From Chloroflexota bacterium (GTDB lineage Bacteria > Chloroflexota > Dehalococcoidia > SHYD01 > JACQUQ01), in contig JACQUQ010000142.1 in assembly GCA_016210175.1 (NCBI GenBank), positions 1 to 38,261 of the forward strand: a stretch of DNA of 38,261 nt, in the 5' to 3' direction. A program made the position numbers and the translations under genes. This document shows positions 1 through 7,581 of this stretch, in pieces; the stretch's first letter is position 1; each line of letters starts with the position of its first letter. The notes under the pieces are model-generated. The model saw only the letters and a program-made list of their open reading frames with translations. It did no database searches and was not told where the DNA came from.

Positions 1-132
1 ATCATGATCGAGGTGGATGATCTCGCCAGCTTGCAGCACATTCTCGACTCCCGGGAGCGCCATGAGCTCCGCAGGGAGTTTCTGAACTATGCGACGGACG
101 TCCGCAGTCAGATTCAGGACAGGGTTATCTAG
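1..132 (+). CDS. 3' end of an unidentified protein (partial)
   Basis: Frame 1 is open from the first base to a TAG at 130-132, giving 43 residues. An in-frame ATG lies at position 4, but nothing upstream is visible to judge a ribosome site, so this is most simply the C-terminus of a gene that begins before the window. The peptide is charged and predicted helical (LASLQHILDSRERHELRREF segment), without a motif I recognise. A strong hairpin 25 bases after the stop (158-190) fits a transcription terminator and supports a real gene ending here. No function is proposed. Confidence 0.5.
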   Translation: MMIEVDDLASLQHILDSRERHELRREFLNYATDVRSQIQDRVI

Positions 133-157
133 GCAGCGCGGCTACGGCGGCCCTTGG

Positions 158-190
158 TGCGAAGGGGGCCTTGATCAGGCCTCCTTCGCA
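158..190 (+). terminator. Intrinsic terminator hairpin
   Basis: Two 14-nt arms (158-171 and 177-190) pair fully apart from one G-T wobble, closing a 5-nt loop TGATC, and GTTTC follows. It lies just after the stop at 132, and on the other strand about 100 bases beyond the end of the methyltransferase gene at 290. It may stop transcription from the plus strand and perhaps from both sides. Confidence 0.6.
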
Positions 191-289
191 GTTTCGACTC
201 CCGCACGCCGTCCGCTCCGTCCGGTGATGGCGCGGCCGGATGTATGGCGCTCCTTCCCCTGGGACGTTCTCTCCCCTCCCGCCTATTCC

Positions 290-1222
290 TTATGGAGACC
301 GCGACGGCTCCGGCTTTTCCAGGACGACCAGCGCGAGCACGCCTCCGGCGAAGCGGTCAACCGCTACTCGCCCCGGAAAGCGGCGGTACACCTCCTCGGG
401 GACGAAGCGCGCGCTGCCGAAGTGGAACAGCGGTCGCAACAGCCGGTTGGTCCAGGAGCCGGTCTCCGTCTCGAAGAGCAGGAGCATATGGCCGCCGGGA
501 TGCAGTCGCTCCCAGGCTTTCTGGACCACCGCGCCCGGGTCCGGCAGGTGCTCGAAGACGTAGGTGGAGACGATGAGGTAGAAGGAACCTTCTGGCAGGG
601 CGTCCGTCAACAGATCGCGTTGCTGGAAGCTGGCGCTCGTCACGTGGCCGAACTTGCGGCGGGCGCGGGCCAGCATGTCCTCCGAGAAGTCAACCCCGGT
701 GTAGGAGCCAAAAGGCAGCCCCAGCGCCCGGAGCCGCTCCAGGTTGGCGCCGGTGCCGCAGCCCAGGTCGAGCACCCGGCCGCCGGGCGGCAGGTACGTT
801 GTCAGCGCCCGGTCCAAGGCAGCGTGGGCGTCGGGGAAGAGCCAGTCCCGCCAGAGGAAGCTCAGCGGATCGTACACCGGGGCGGCCAGGCGATAGAGCG
901 ACCGCACCTCCAGCGGCGCTTGCGCCAGGACCACCAGCCCCAGGCCGGCCTCTGCCGCCCCACCCAGCCGGAGCTGCCAGGCCGGGCGCGCCGCCAGCCA
1001 GTCCATGGCGCGCCGCCAGGGGTTGGTGGGCTTGCCGACCTGCCACAGGCGCACGTAGCCGGGGCCGAAGGCGAGCAGGAAGGCTCCATCTGCCAGGAGG
1101 GCTCCCCCAAGCACACGGAGCAGGGCTGGGTTCGCTCCACGCGGCCGTATTTGCCCTGCGGAGACCGCCACGGGCTCCTGCGGAACCGGGGTCGGTCCCG
1201 TGCTCGCTGGAGGAAACGACAT
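290..1222 (-). CDS. Class I SAM-dependent methyltransferase with hydrophobic N-terminal region
   Basis: The 310-residue product has a C-terminal Rossmann-type methyltransferase domain (about residues 145-260). Motif I is VLDLGCGTGAN, the acidic motif II region is YTGVDFSEDMLARAR, and a later motif is HLPDPGAVVQKAWERLHPGG, all typical of the UbiE/Methyltransf_11 group. The first 110 residues hold two hydrophobic stretches (about 36-58 and 86-103), so the enzyme is probably held at the membrane. The ATG at 1222 follows GGGAGG at a 7-nt spacing. A second methyltransferase with a hydrophobic N-terminus is encoded at 12164, so the lineage seems to use this arrangement repeatedly. The substrate cannot be deduced; a lipid or quinone is plausible given the membrane anchor. 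The domain call is firm, the substrate unknown. Confidence 0.85.
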   Translation of the reverse strand: MSFPPASTGPTPVPQEPVAVSAGQIRPRGANPALLRVLGGALLADGAFLLAFGPGYVRLWQVGKPTNPWRRAMDWLAARPAWQLRLGGAAEAGLGLVVLAQAPLEVRSLYRLAAPVYDPLSFLWRDWLFPDAHAALDRALTTYLPPGGRVLDLGCGTGANLERLRALGLPFGSYTGVDFSEDMLARARRKFGHVTSASFQQRDLLTDALPEGSFYLIVSTYVFEHLPDPGAVVQKAWERLHPGGHMLLLFETETGSWTNRLLRPLFHFGSARFVPEEVYRRFPGRVAVDRFAGGVLALVVLEKPEPSRSP

Positions 1223-1223
1223 G

Positions 1224-1714
1224 TCACGCCTCCCTCACTCCCCACCGCGTCCGGGCCGGGATCGCCAGGTCCGGAGATCGGCACCGGTAGAGCACCCCGG
1301 CAGGGAGTTCCTGCCAGTGATCATTGGTTGCTGCCACCACATCCCAAGGGTAGCCGTCCCCGATGAGGCGGTCCTGAAACGCTGCTGAGCGTTCCCTGAG
1401 GATGTGCGCCGATCGCTCGGCCCGCTGCCCAACTCGGCGCACCGGCTCCAGGACAGGGCAACCTCGGATACCGAGGTGGGGTCTTCGCGATGGCGCCGGA
1501 GGAACGCGCTCGTCCCAGCGGCAGCCCGCCTATCGGAGAGAAAACGCCCGGCGATGGGGAGGGCAAGGGGGCTGCTGCCCGCCGCACCCCAAACCAGGGG
1601 AAACTCACAGAGCATTGCCAGGAGTGTGACCAGGCGGATGCCAGGGACCAGCCGGGTGCCGGTACGGTAGACGTGCCCACCAGCCGAAAGCAGGAGCGGA
1701 CAGCTCCCCGGTGT
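1224..1714 (-). pseudogene. Possible frame-disrupted gene upstream of the methyltransferase
   Basis: This 570-base gap between two minus-strand genes has no single convincing reading frame. One frame, open from 1714 after a TAA, gives a plausible hydrophobic stretch (GIRLVTLLAMLCEFPLVWGA) followed by FLRRHREDP. A second frame, with a GTG at 1442, gives ERSAAFQDRLIGDGYPWDVV and ends in a TGA one base before the methyltransferase ATG, an operon-like junction. A frameshift near 1440 would join the two into one 160-residue protein. I recognise no family. It may be a decayed gene, a sequencing error in a live gene, or two chance frames; I cannot separate these from one sequence. Confidence 0.25.
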
Positions 1715-1794
1715 TTATGCGGAAAGCCGTCCGCCGCTCCCTCAGAGACTGTACGGTGAAGACGTTCGCCTCCGACCCGCCGGGGTGCTTGGCC

Positions 1795-2364
1795 CTAGCC
1801 GCCGTGGGCCGCGCTGACGGTGAGCTTCCCCACCATACCCGCCTCCTTGTGCCCTTTGAGCGTGCAGACGAACTGGTAGGTACCGGACGCTGCCGGTGTG
1901 AACTCGACCACACCGGCCTCACCAGGCTCGGCGTTGACGTGGACCTGAGCATCGCCGATATCGTGCATGGCGTCCCCCGCGTGCTCACCTTCGGCCTTCA
2001 CTTCTTGCATGCCGTGCGGGTCTTGACCGTGCTCGCCTGCCATCGCCTCATGCACGTCCGCCTCAAGTCCCAGCACCGCGACATCGTGGAGGAGCTTCCC
2101 TTCGTTCTGGAAGACCAGGCGCACCGGCTGTCCGGCCGTGAGTTGGAATGCAGCAGGAGCGAAACCCCACTCGTTGGCAGTGATGACGACCTCGAACGGT
2201 TCTGCCGGGGCGGTGGCTGCCAGATCTTGCTGGGCAGCCTCTGGGGTCTCCGGGCCGCGGTCCGCTGCTGGCGGACTGGTTACGGTCCTGGCACACCCCG
2301 CCAGGGTCAGGCTGAGCACCAGCAACGCAACGCCCATCCATGCTTGCCGAATCCACCGGTTCAT
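1795..2364 (-). CDS. Cupredoxin-domain lipoprotein
   Basis: The 189-residue protein has a lipoprotein signal (lipobox LAGC, Cys24) and a Ser/Pro/Ala-rich spacer, then a cupredoxin fold (about residues 57-187). The type 1 copper ligands can be read directly: His93 (KLLHDVAV) and the C-terminal loop FVCTLKGHKEAGM with Cys167, His172 and Met177. Between the first His and the loop lies an insert (about 104-142) rich in His, Met, Asp and Glu that could bind extra metal. I chose the ATG at 2364 because GGAAAGGGGGA lies just upstream; an earlier in-frame ATG at 2424 would precede the signal peptide with 20 charged residues. It is likely an extracytoplasmic copper carrier or electron-transfer protein. 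The next gene upstream, also on this strand, is a two-component pair, separated by a terminator. Confidence 0.85.
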   Translation of the reverse strand: MNRWIRQAWMGVALLVLSLTLAGCARTVTSPPAADRGPETPEAAQQDLAATAPAEPFEVVITANEWGFAPAAFQLTAGQPVRLVFQNEGKLLHDVAVLGLEADVHEAMAGEHGQDPHGMQEVKAEGEHAGDAMHDIGDAQVHVNAEPGEAGVVEFTPAASGTYQFVCTLKGHKEAGMVGKLTVSAAHGG

Positions 2365-2456
2365 GGCTATCCCCCTTTCCTTTCCCTCTCCCCTATCTTC
2401 GGCCATCCAGGCAGGGACCACCACCTGAAGATAGCTAGGATCAGGGCACCAAAACC

Positions 2457-2485
2457 GGTAGCCCGCTGACTGCCAGCAGGCTACC
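2457..2485 (-). terminator. Terminator of the two-component operon
   Basis: The arms GGTAGCC/GGCTACC with an inner GCTG/CAGC pair form an 11-bp stem (single-nucleotide bulges facing each other) around a short loop. Read on the minus strand the hairpin is followed by GGTTTTGG. It sits about 55 bases beyond the stop of the response regulator gene at 2540, as expected for its intrinsic terminator. Confidence 0.6.
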
Positions 2486-2539
2486 GAGGCTCGCGGGATA
2501 GGGGGTGCCGCACCCTACCGATTCTGAGAGGCGCGGCGG

Positions 2540-3202
2540 CTACGGAGAGCCACCCGGTTCTACGAGACCTTCGTGGATCGCCCGTGCGGCGGCCTCTGCT
2601 CGGCTGTGGGCGTGGAGCTTCTCCAGGATGTTCTTCATGTGGTAGTTGACCGTGTTGACGCTGATGGCCAGCCGCTGCGCCACTTCCTTGCTGGTCGCTC
2701 CGCGGGCGACGTGCTGGAGCACTTCCTTCTCCCGGTCGGTAAGCTCCGTGGCGACTTTGGCCACCGGCTCGCTACGTACCTGCCGCCCAAACTCCCGCAG
2801 GAGCTTACCCGCCAGCGAGCGTGAGATGGTCGGCTCACCCCGCGCCAGCGCCGCGAGCATCTCGCCGAATTCGGCGCCCGCCATGTTCTTGAGCAGGTAG
2901 CCCTCGGCCCCGGCCTTGATCGCCTCCAGCAGGTCGCGCTCTTCGTCCGAGACCGTCAGCATGGCGATCTTCGTCTCGGGGAGCACGGCCTTGATGCGGC
3001 GGGTGGCCTCGAGCCCGCCCAGCCGTGGCATGCGGATGTCCATGAGCACGAGGTCCGGCCGGAGGGCCAGCGCCTGCTCCACCGCCTCGAGGCCATCGCT
3101 GGCCTGACCCACGACTTCCACGTCCCAGGCTTGCAGCAAGCTGGCCAGACCATCGCGAAAAAGGGCATGGTCATCGGCTAGGAGGACGCGCATCGGCGAC
3201 AT
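2540..3202 (-). CDS. NarL/FixJ-family response regulator
   Basis: The 220-residue protein has an N-terminal receiver domain (about 4-120) with acidic residues Asp10/Asp11, phospho-acceptor Asp55 (LVLMDIRMP) and conserved Lys105 (GYLLKN). A LuxR-type helix-turn-helix follows at about 150-212 (ELTDREKEVLQHVARG and KEVAQRLAISVNTVNYHM). It should be phosphorylated by the histidine kinase encoded immediately upstream; the two genes overlap by 32 bases, which implies translational coupling. Two ATGs are possible (3202 and 3193); I kept the first, which has GGGGGTG close before it. Its targets are not evident. The six TCAG arrays described elsewhere are of the OmpR type and more likely belong to the other regulator at 16021. 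Confidence 0.92.
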   Translation of the reverse strand: MSPMRVLLADDHALFRDGLASLLQAWDVEVVGQASDGLEAVEQALALRPDLVLMDIRMPRLGGLEATRRIKAVLPETKIAMLTVSDEERDLLEAIKAGAEGYLLKNMAGAEFGEMLAALARGEPTISRSLAGKLLREFGRQVRSEPVAKVATELTDREKEVLQHVARGATSKEVAQRLAISVNTVNYHMKNILEKLHAHSRAEAAARAIHEGLVEPGGSP

Positions 3203-4568
3203 CGGACACCCCCTCGTGTTGCTGTTGCGGGACCGTGACGATCACCCGCGTGCCTCCTCCGGGCCGGGACACGATGGTGAAGGTCCCGCCGATGGCCTCC
3301 GCCCGCTCCCGCATGGTCTGGAGACCGAAGCGGGGCCAGCCCCCGTGGTTCAGTCGCATGGGGTCAAAGCCTCGACCGTCGTCCTCGACCACCAGCCGTA
3401 GCTCCCCCAGAGCCGGCGTAATTCGGACGGTGGCCCGCGTCGCCCGTGCGTGCTTGCGGACATTGGCGAGGGCCTCTTGCACCACCCGCAGCAGTTGGAT
3501 CTCGGCCGCGAAGGGGAGCGCAAGGTCCGACGCCGCGGCGGGCGCTTCCAACTCCACGGGAAGGCCGCTCTGCTGCTCGAAGCCTTCGAGATAGTCCCCT
3601 AGGGCCGCGAGGAAGCTCCGCCCGGGGGTCAGCGTGGTCCGGAGCCCGAGGATAACTTCCCGGACGTCGGCGTAGACGTCCTTGGCCGCCGCCTCCAGTT
3701 GGACCACCTGGGCCTGCGCCTCCTGTACCTTGCCCACCTCAAGCAGCCGCGCCACCGCAAGGGTCTTGGTATTGACATAGCCGAGGACCTGGCCCAGGCC
3801 GTCGTGCATCTCTCGGGCAATGCGCTCTCGCTCTTCCAGGACGGCCAAGTTCTGGGTCTTGATGTAGAGGCGGGCATTCTCCAGGGCCACCGCGGCCTGG
3901 TTGCCCAGGCTGGAGAGGAGCACGACCTGGTCCTGACTGAACGCGGTGGGCGTGCGGTTGGCGACCATGAGGACACCAAAAGTGCGGCCCCCACTGCGGA
4001 GTGGTACAGCCAGTACCGCCGCGAGGCGCTCCAGGGTAACGATGGGAACGGTCGCCGGCCCGGCGGTCGAGGAGCGGCGCTGCCAGTCCGGGACCACCAG
4101 CGGCTGGCCGGTCTGCACGACGTACCCGGCAATGCCCTCGCCCGGCTGGAGGCGGACCGAGCGATAGCGATCGCTGCCGCCCACCAGAAGCCGCCAGGTC
4201 AGCTCTCCGCTACTCTCGTCGACCAGGCTCAGGCCGGCGACCTCCGTGCCCAGGAGTTCCCGGGCTTGCCGGGTGGTCAGGGCGACAACGCGGTCGAGGT
4301 CAAGCAGCGCCGTAAGCTCGGTCCCGGCATGGTAGAGGGCTGCGAGATGCTCGTTACGCCGGACCAGGTCCTCCTGAAGGCGGGCGATGATGCCGAAGAC
4401 GAACCGGGAAAAGACGTACGAAAAGACGAGCACCACGAGGACCACGAAGACGCTCCCGACCCAGACCGTGAATACGGAGTCGAACAAGGAGTGGCGCGCG
4501 TATTCGAACAGGCCGAGGAACAGGGCCGGTGCCACCGCCGTGATCCAGCGAAGTTGAAAGTATCCCAT
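3171..4568 (-). CDS. Membrane GAF-domain histidine kinase (NarX/DesK class)
   Basis: The 465-residue sensor begins with two transmembrane helices (about 8-25 and 33-60). A GAF domain (about 85-235) follows, then a HisKA_3 dimerisation segment with the phospho-acceptor His in EREREIAREMHDGLGQ-like context (read as ERERIAREMHDGLGQV), and a HATPase domain with NVRKHARAT (N box), VEDDGRGFD (G1) and FGLQTMRERAEAIGG (G2). This order is standard for kinases that pair with NarL-type regulators such as the one at 2540. No periplasmic sensor domain is present, so the signal is probably sensed in the cytoplasm by the GAF domain (a ligand, heme or redox cofactor is possible, none provable here). Start at 4568; GGAG lies about 10 bases upstream. 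Confidence 0.92.
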   Translation of the reverse strand: MGYFQLRWITAVAPALFLGLFEYARHSLFDSVFTVWVGSVFVVLVVLVFSYVFSRFVFGIIARLQEDLVRRNEHLAALYHAGTELTALLDLDRVVALTTRQARELLGTEVAGLSLVDESSGELTWRLLVGGSDRYRSVRLQPGEGIAGYVVQTGQPLVVPDWQRRSSTAGPATVPIVTLERLAAVLAVPLRSGGRTFGVLMVANRTPTAFSQDQVVLLSSLGNQAAVALENARLYIKTQNLAVLEERERIAREMHDGLGQVLGYVNTKTLAVARLLEVGKVQEAQAQVVQLEAAAKDVYADVREVILGLRTTLTPGRSFLAALGDYLEGFEQQSGLPVELEAPAAASDLALPFAAEIQLLRVVQEALANVRKHARATRATVRITPALGELRLVVEDDGRGFDPMRLNHGGWPRFGLQTMRERAEAIGGTFTIVSRPGGGTRVIVTVPQQQHEGVSDVADARPPSR

Positions 4569-4653
4569 ATTTCACCGCTCCGACCTAAGTTTACCAGAGT
4601 CTGCCACCTTGGGCATCCGAAGGAGGTGAGGCGGCAAGGGTCCGGTGAGGCTT

Positions 4654-4708
4654 TTTCAGCCAATACTCAGCATCATCTCAGCACGTCTTCAGGACGATCG
4701 CCTACCCT
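4654..4708 (+). promoter_or_regulatory. TCAG 11-bp repeat operator with -10 box, upstream of the lipoprotein gene
   Basis: Four TCAG cores start at 4656, 4667, 4678 and 4689, each preceded by a pyrimidine and most followed by C, at exact 11-bp pitch. The hexamer TACCCT (4703-4708) begins 14 nt after the start of the last core. The ATG it would serve is at 4767. It belongs to a set of six identical arrangements in the window. Direct 11-bp repeats overlapping the -35 region are the known layout for OmpR/PhoB-family activators. Confidence 0.8.
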
Positions 4709-4766
4709 GGCGGTAGCAGTGGCGGTACCGCAGCTCCATGGGGCGCAGGACGAGGAGGACGAGGGT

Positions 4767-5339
4767 ATGGTCAGGCAGGTCCAGGGTGGTACGTCGCTTT
4801 GGTCCGCAGGTGTGGTCGTTGCGCTCGGACTCCTGCTCGGAGGCGTGCTGCTCTCGGGGTGCAGCATCCCAGGGGACGGCGCAGATCTCGCGAGCGGTCC
4901 CACGACGTCCGCTGCCACCGGCGCCGCAGCGCCGGACGGCGATACGTCTGGCCCGGCGTCCGGCTCCCAGCCGAGCGCCGCCACGCAGACCAGCGAAGGC
5001 GGCCAGGTGACCGTAGAGGTAACCTGGAAAGGACCGAACGCCGGGCCGGCTTTCACGGTGGTGATGGACACCCACGCCGTGGACCTGGACGGCTACGACC
5101 TCCGGCAGCTCGCGGTGCTGCGCACCGACCAGGGAGCGCAAGCGCAGCCCACGGACTGGGATGCGCCCAAGGGCGGCCACCACCGCAGCGGCACCCTCAC
5201 TTTCCCAGCGACGGCTCCCGATGGCAGCGCCCTGCTCGGGCCGAACACCCGCAGCATCGAGCTTATCATCCGTAATGTGGCCGGGGTAGCGGAAAGGACC
5301 TTCCGATGGACGCTCTCGCCCTTGGTACCGGGCAGGTGA
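4767..5339 (+). CDS. Conserved-looking lipoprotein with an extracytoplasmic beta-rich domain
   Basis: The 190-residue product starts at an ATG preceded by AGGAGG (4753-4758) at good spacing. A lipoprotein signal ends at LLSGC (Cys32); a low-complexity Ala/Ser/Gly/Pro linker runs to about residue 78, and a folded domain fills the rest (TVEVTWKGPNAGPAFTVVMD, then LDGYDLRQLAVLRT). The folded part looks like a small beta sandwich; I do not recognise a named family. Its last 34 bases overlap the HMA membrane gene at 5306, so the two are probably translated together. The 11-bp TCAG array directly upstream places it in the putative metal/envelope-stress regulon. A periplasmic ligand- or metal-binding partner of the membrane protein is a reasonable guess only. 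Confidence 0.75.
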   Translation: MVRQVQGGTSLWSAGVVVALGLLLGGVLLSGCSIPGDGADLASGPTTSAATGAAAPDGDTSGPASGSQPSAATQTSEGGQVTVEVTWKGPNAGPAFTVVMDTHAVDLDGYDLRQLAVLRTDQGAQAQPTDWDAPKGGHHRSGTLTFPATAPDGSALLGPNTRSIELIIRNVAGVAERTFRWTLSPLVPGR

Positions 5340-6037
5340 CGGAGCGCTTCGCCGTGCGCGGCATGACCTGCGGCTCCTGCGTGCAGCACGTGGAGGCCGC
5401 CATCGCCGGGGTGCCCGGCGTGCGCTCGGTCCGGGTGGACCTGGCAAGCGCCACGGCCACCGTCGGGCGGGACCCTACCGCTAGTATCGCCGCGGCGCTC
5501 CACCAGGCCGTGGCCGAAGCAGGGTACGCCCTGGACACCCCAGCAGCGCCGGAACGGGCGGCCCCGCCCCGCCTGGCCCTGCGTCCCCTGGCCTTGGGAC
5601 TGCTGGGCGTCCTGGGGCTGCTGGCCTTCTACCTGGGCGCCATCACCCTGGCCCAGGGCTGGGCCCACGCGCTCCAGCAGCTCGCCGAGGACCGCTGGTT
5701 CGTAGGCGCCATCGTCGCCGGCTTCGGCACCCAGGTGGGGCTGTTCAGCTATCTGCGGGGGCTGCACGCCCAGACAACGGCCGGAGGCGTGGCGGCCAGC
5801 ACCGGCACCAGCACCGCGGCCATGCTCGCGTGCTGCGCCCACCACCTCACCGAAGTGTTCGCCGTCATCGGGCTGTCGGGAGCCGCCGTCTTCCTGAACG
5901 TGTACAAGACGCCGCTGTTGTGGCTCGGCATCCTCATGAACCTCGTCGGGGTGCTCTACCTGCTGTGGCAGATCCGCCAGCAGCGCACCATGGCCTGCGA
6001 GGTCCATCACCATAGTACGGCGTCACAGCTCAGCTGA
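5306..6037 (+). CDS. HMA domain fused to a four-helix membrane protein
   Basis: The 243-residue protein has an N-terminal heavy-metal-associated domain (about 12-78) with the intact metal motif GMTCGSC (Cys22, Cys25). About four transmembrane helices follow (roughly 92-118, 130-152, 168-195, 203-223). The third helix region carries LACCAHHLTEV (Cys176, Cys177, His179, His180), a second potential metal site inside or at the edge of the membrane, and the C-terminus ends in a CEVHHH motif. The layout suggests uptake or hand-over of a soft metal such as copper across the membrane, reminiscent of small mercury/copper transporters, but I cannot name the family. It overlaps the preceding lipoprotein gene by 34 bases and has GGAAAGGA before its ATG. 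Confidence 0.8.
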   Translation: MDALALGTGQVTERFAVRGMTCGSCVQHVEAAIAGVPGVRSVRVDLASATATVGRDPTASIAAALHQAVAEAGYALDTPAAPERAAPPRLALRPLALGLLGVLGLLAFYLGAITLAQGWAHALQQLAEDRWFVGAIVAGFGTQVGLFSYLRGLHAQTTAGGVAASTGTSTAAMLACCAHHLTEVFAVIGLSGAAVFLNVYKTPLLWLGILMNLVGVLYLLWQIRQQRTMACEVHHHSTASQLS

Positions 6038-6068
6038 GGGAGACGGATGTTTCCATCGTCCGGTTGAG

Positions 6069-6113
6069 CGAAGTGAAGCATCCGTACCCTGGAGCTACGG
6101 ATGCTTCACTTCG
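6069..6113 (+). terminator. Perfect 18-bp inverted repeat, probable terminator
   Basis: The arms at 6069-6086 and 6096-6113 (CGAAGTGAAGCATCCGTA and its complement) pair perfectly around a 9-nt loop. No clear T-tract follows. It lies 31 bases after the HMA membrane gene and 68 before the multicopper oxidase, so it probably ends the first operon or shields the oxidase from read-through. Confidence 0.55.
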
Positions 6114-6180
6114 TTGAAGATGAAAGAGGCAGCCCGTTCGCCTGTGATAGAACGCTAAGGAAAAGGAGTCGCCCTCAGCT

Positions 6181-7308
6181 ATGGGTATCCCCCTCTCGTT
6201 GCGGACGATCTGGTTAGGAATGCTCTTCGGCCTCGCCCTGGCCTTCGTCGCGGCCGTGGCCTGGGGCGCGGGCCGCGCGTCGGCGCCAGTGGCCGGCACC
6301 CGGGCCGCGCTCACCACCGGGTTCGATCTCGGCGTCGCCAGGGCGAAGCCAGCGCCGACAGGCACGGTGCAGGAGTTCCAGCTCACGGCGCAGGAGGCCC
6401 CATGGGAGATCGCGCCGGGAGTCCGGGTCCCTGCCATCACCTACAACGGGCAGGTGCCGGGACCGCTGATCCGGGTGACCGAAGGGGACACCCTGCGGGT
6501 GACCCTGAAAAACGAGCTCCCCCAGGCCACCAGCATCCACTGGCACGGCCTGCACGTCCCCAATGCCATGGACGGCGTGCCGCCTTTCACCCAGGCGCCT
6601 ATCGAGCCGGGACAGAGCTTTACCTACGAGTTCCCGGCCAGCCACGCCGGCACCTTCATGTATCACTCGCACTTCAACTCGGTCGAGCAGATCGATCGCG
6701 GGCTGTACGGGCCGCTCATCATCGACCCGGCCACGCCGCCCCCGGCCCGCTTCGATAAAGAGTTTACCATGGTGCTCTCGGCCTGGAACACCAGCGCCAT
6801 GCCGGGCGACCAGCACGGCATGGCTGATGGCAGCTCCATGCCGGGGCCGGCCGCGAGCATGGGCGGCATGAACATGGATTACAACTACTTCACCATCAAC
6901 GGGAAAGCCTTCCCGTCCGCCGCGCCGTGGACGGTCCGGGAAGGGGACCTGGTGCGGGTGCGGCTGATCAACATCTCCAACCTGGCCCACCCCATGCACC
7001 TCCACGGCCACGACTTCACCGTGGTCGCCAAGGACGGCGAGCCGATCCGCCCCGACCTCCAGCAGACGGTGAACACGCTGTCCATAGACGCGGGGGAGAC
7101 CTACGATATCGTGTTCCGGGCAGACAACCCCGGCAGTTGGGTGTTCCACTGCCACGAGCTGCACCACACGGAGAACGACGGGGTGGAGCCCGGCGGGCTG
7201 ATCCAGGTGATCCAGTACGAGGGCGTTCCCCCCCGGACCACCGGCGAGAGCGCGCCCCCGGCCACACCGACCCCTATGCCGGCCACCATGCCGGGCATGG
7301 GACACTAA
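6181..7308 (+). CDS. Two-domain multicopper oxidase
   Basis: The 375-residue secreted enzyme starts with a signal sequence (hydrophobic 10-33). All copper motifs are present: HWHG (120-123), YHSH (161-164), HPMHLHGH (270-277) and HCHELHH (323-329), which supply the trinuclear cluster and the type 1 site. The length and two cupredoxin domains match small (two-domain) laccases and related copper-resistance oxidases, which usually act as trimers. A Met/His-rich stretch at about 207-232 (MPGDQHGMADG and MGGMNMD) resembles the methionine-rich inserts of cuprous oxidases. The likely role is periplasmic oxidation of Cu(I) or phenolic electron donors. The C-terminal 25 residues are Pro/Thr-rich and end in MPGMGH. 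AAGGAG lies 12 bases before the ATG; a hairpin separates it from the upstream genes. Confidence 0.92.
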   Translation: MGIPLSLRTIWLGMLFGLALAFVAAVAWGAGRASAPVAGTRAALTTGFDLGVARAKPAPTGTVQEFQLTAQEAPWEIAPGVRVPAITYNGQVPGPLIRVTEGDTLRVTLKNELPQATSIHWHGLHVPNAMDGVPPFTQAPIEPGQSFTYEFPASHAGTFMYHSHFNSVEQIDRGLYGPLIIDPATPPPARFDKEFTMVLSAWNTSAMPGDQHGMADGSSMPGPAASMGGMNMDYNYFTINGKAFPSAAPWTVREGDLVRVRLINISNLAHPMHLHGHDFTVVAKDGEPIRPDLQQTVNTLSIDAGETYDIVFRADNPGSWVFHCHELHHTENDGVEPGGLIQVIQYEGVPPRTTGESAPPATPTPMPATMPGMGH

Positions 7309-7581
7309 CGAACAGGAGGGAAGGCAACCACACGCGGAGGCGGGGCCTCGGTTCCCGTATCAGGCCTGGTGCGCCAGACGGAGGAGGTGGTCGTGCGGAG
7401 GCGATTCAGGAACAGGCTGGCCACCTAGGGACAGAACTTGGCCGAGTTCGGGCGGAGATCGGAGCAGTCAAGCGGCACACATCGCAGTGGCGCTGAGCAA
7501 CGGGCCGCCCCGCGACGACCACCCGGCATGGTCTCAGGGAAAGCTCAGCGGCGTACACTCGGGGGAACGAGGAGGTGGACG

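Noticed and set aside
3699-4766. Upstream extension of the lipoprotein frame across the histidine kinase
   Set aside because: The kinase on the other strand is certain, and a good ribosome site and signal peptide begin at 4767.
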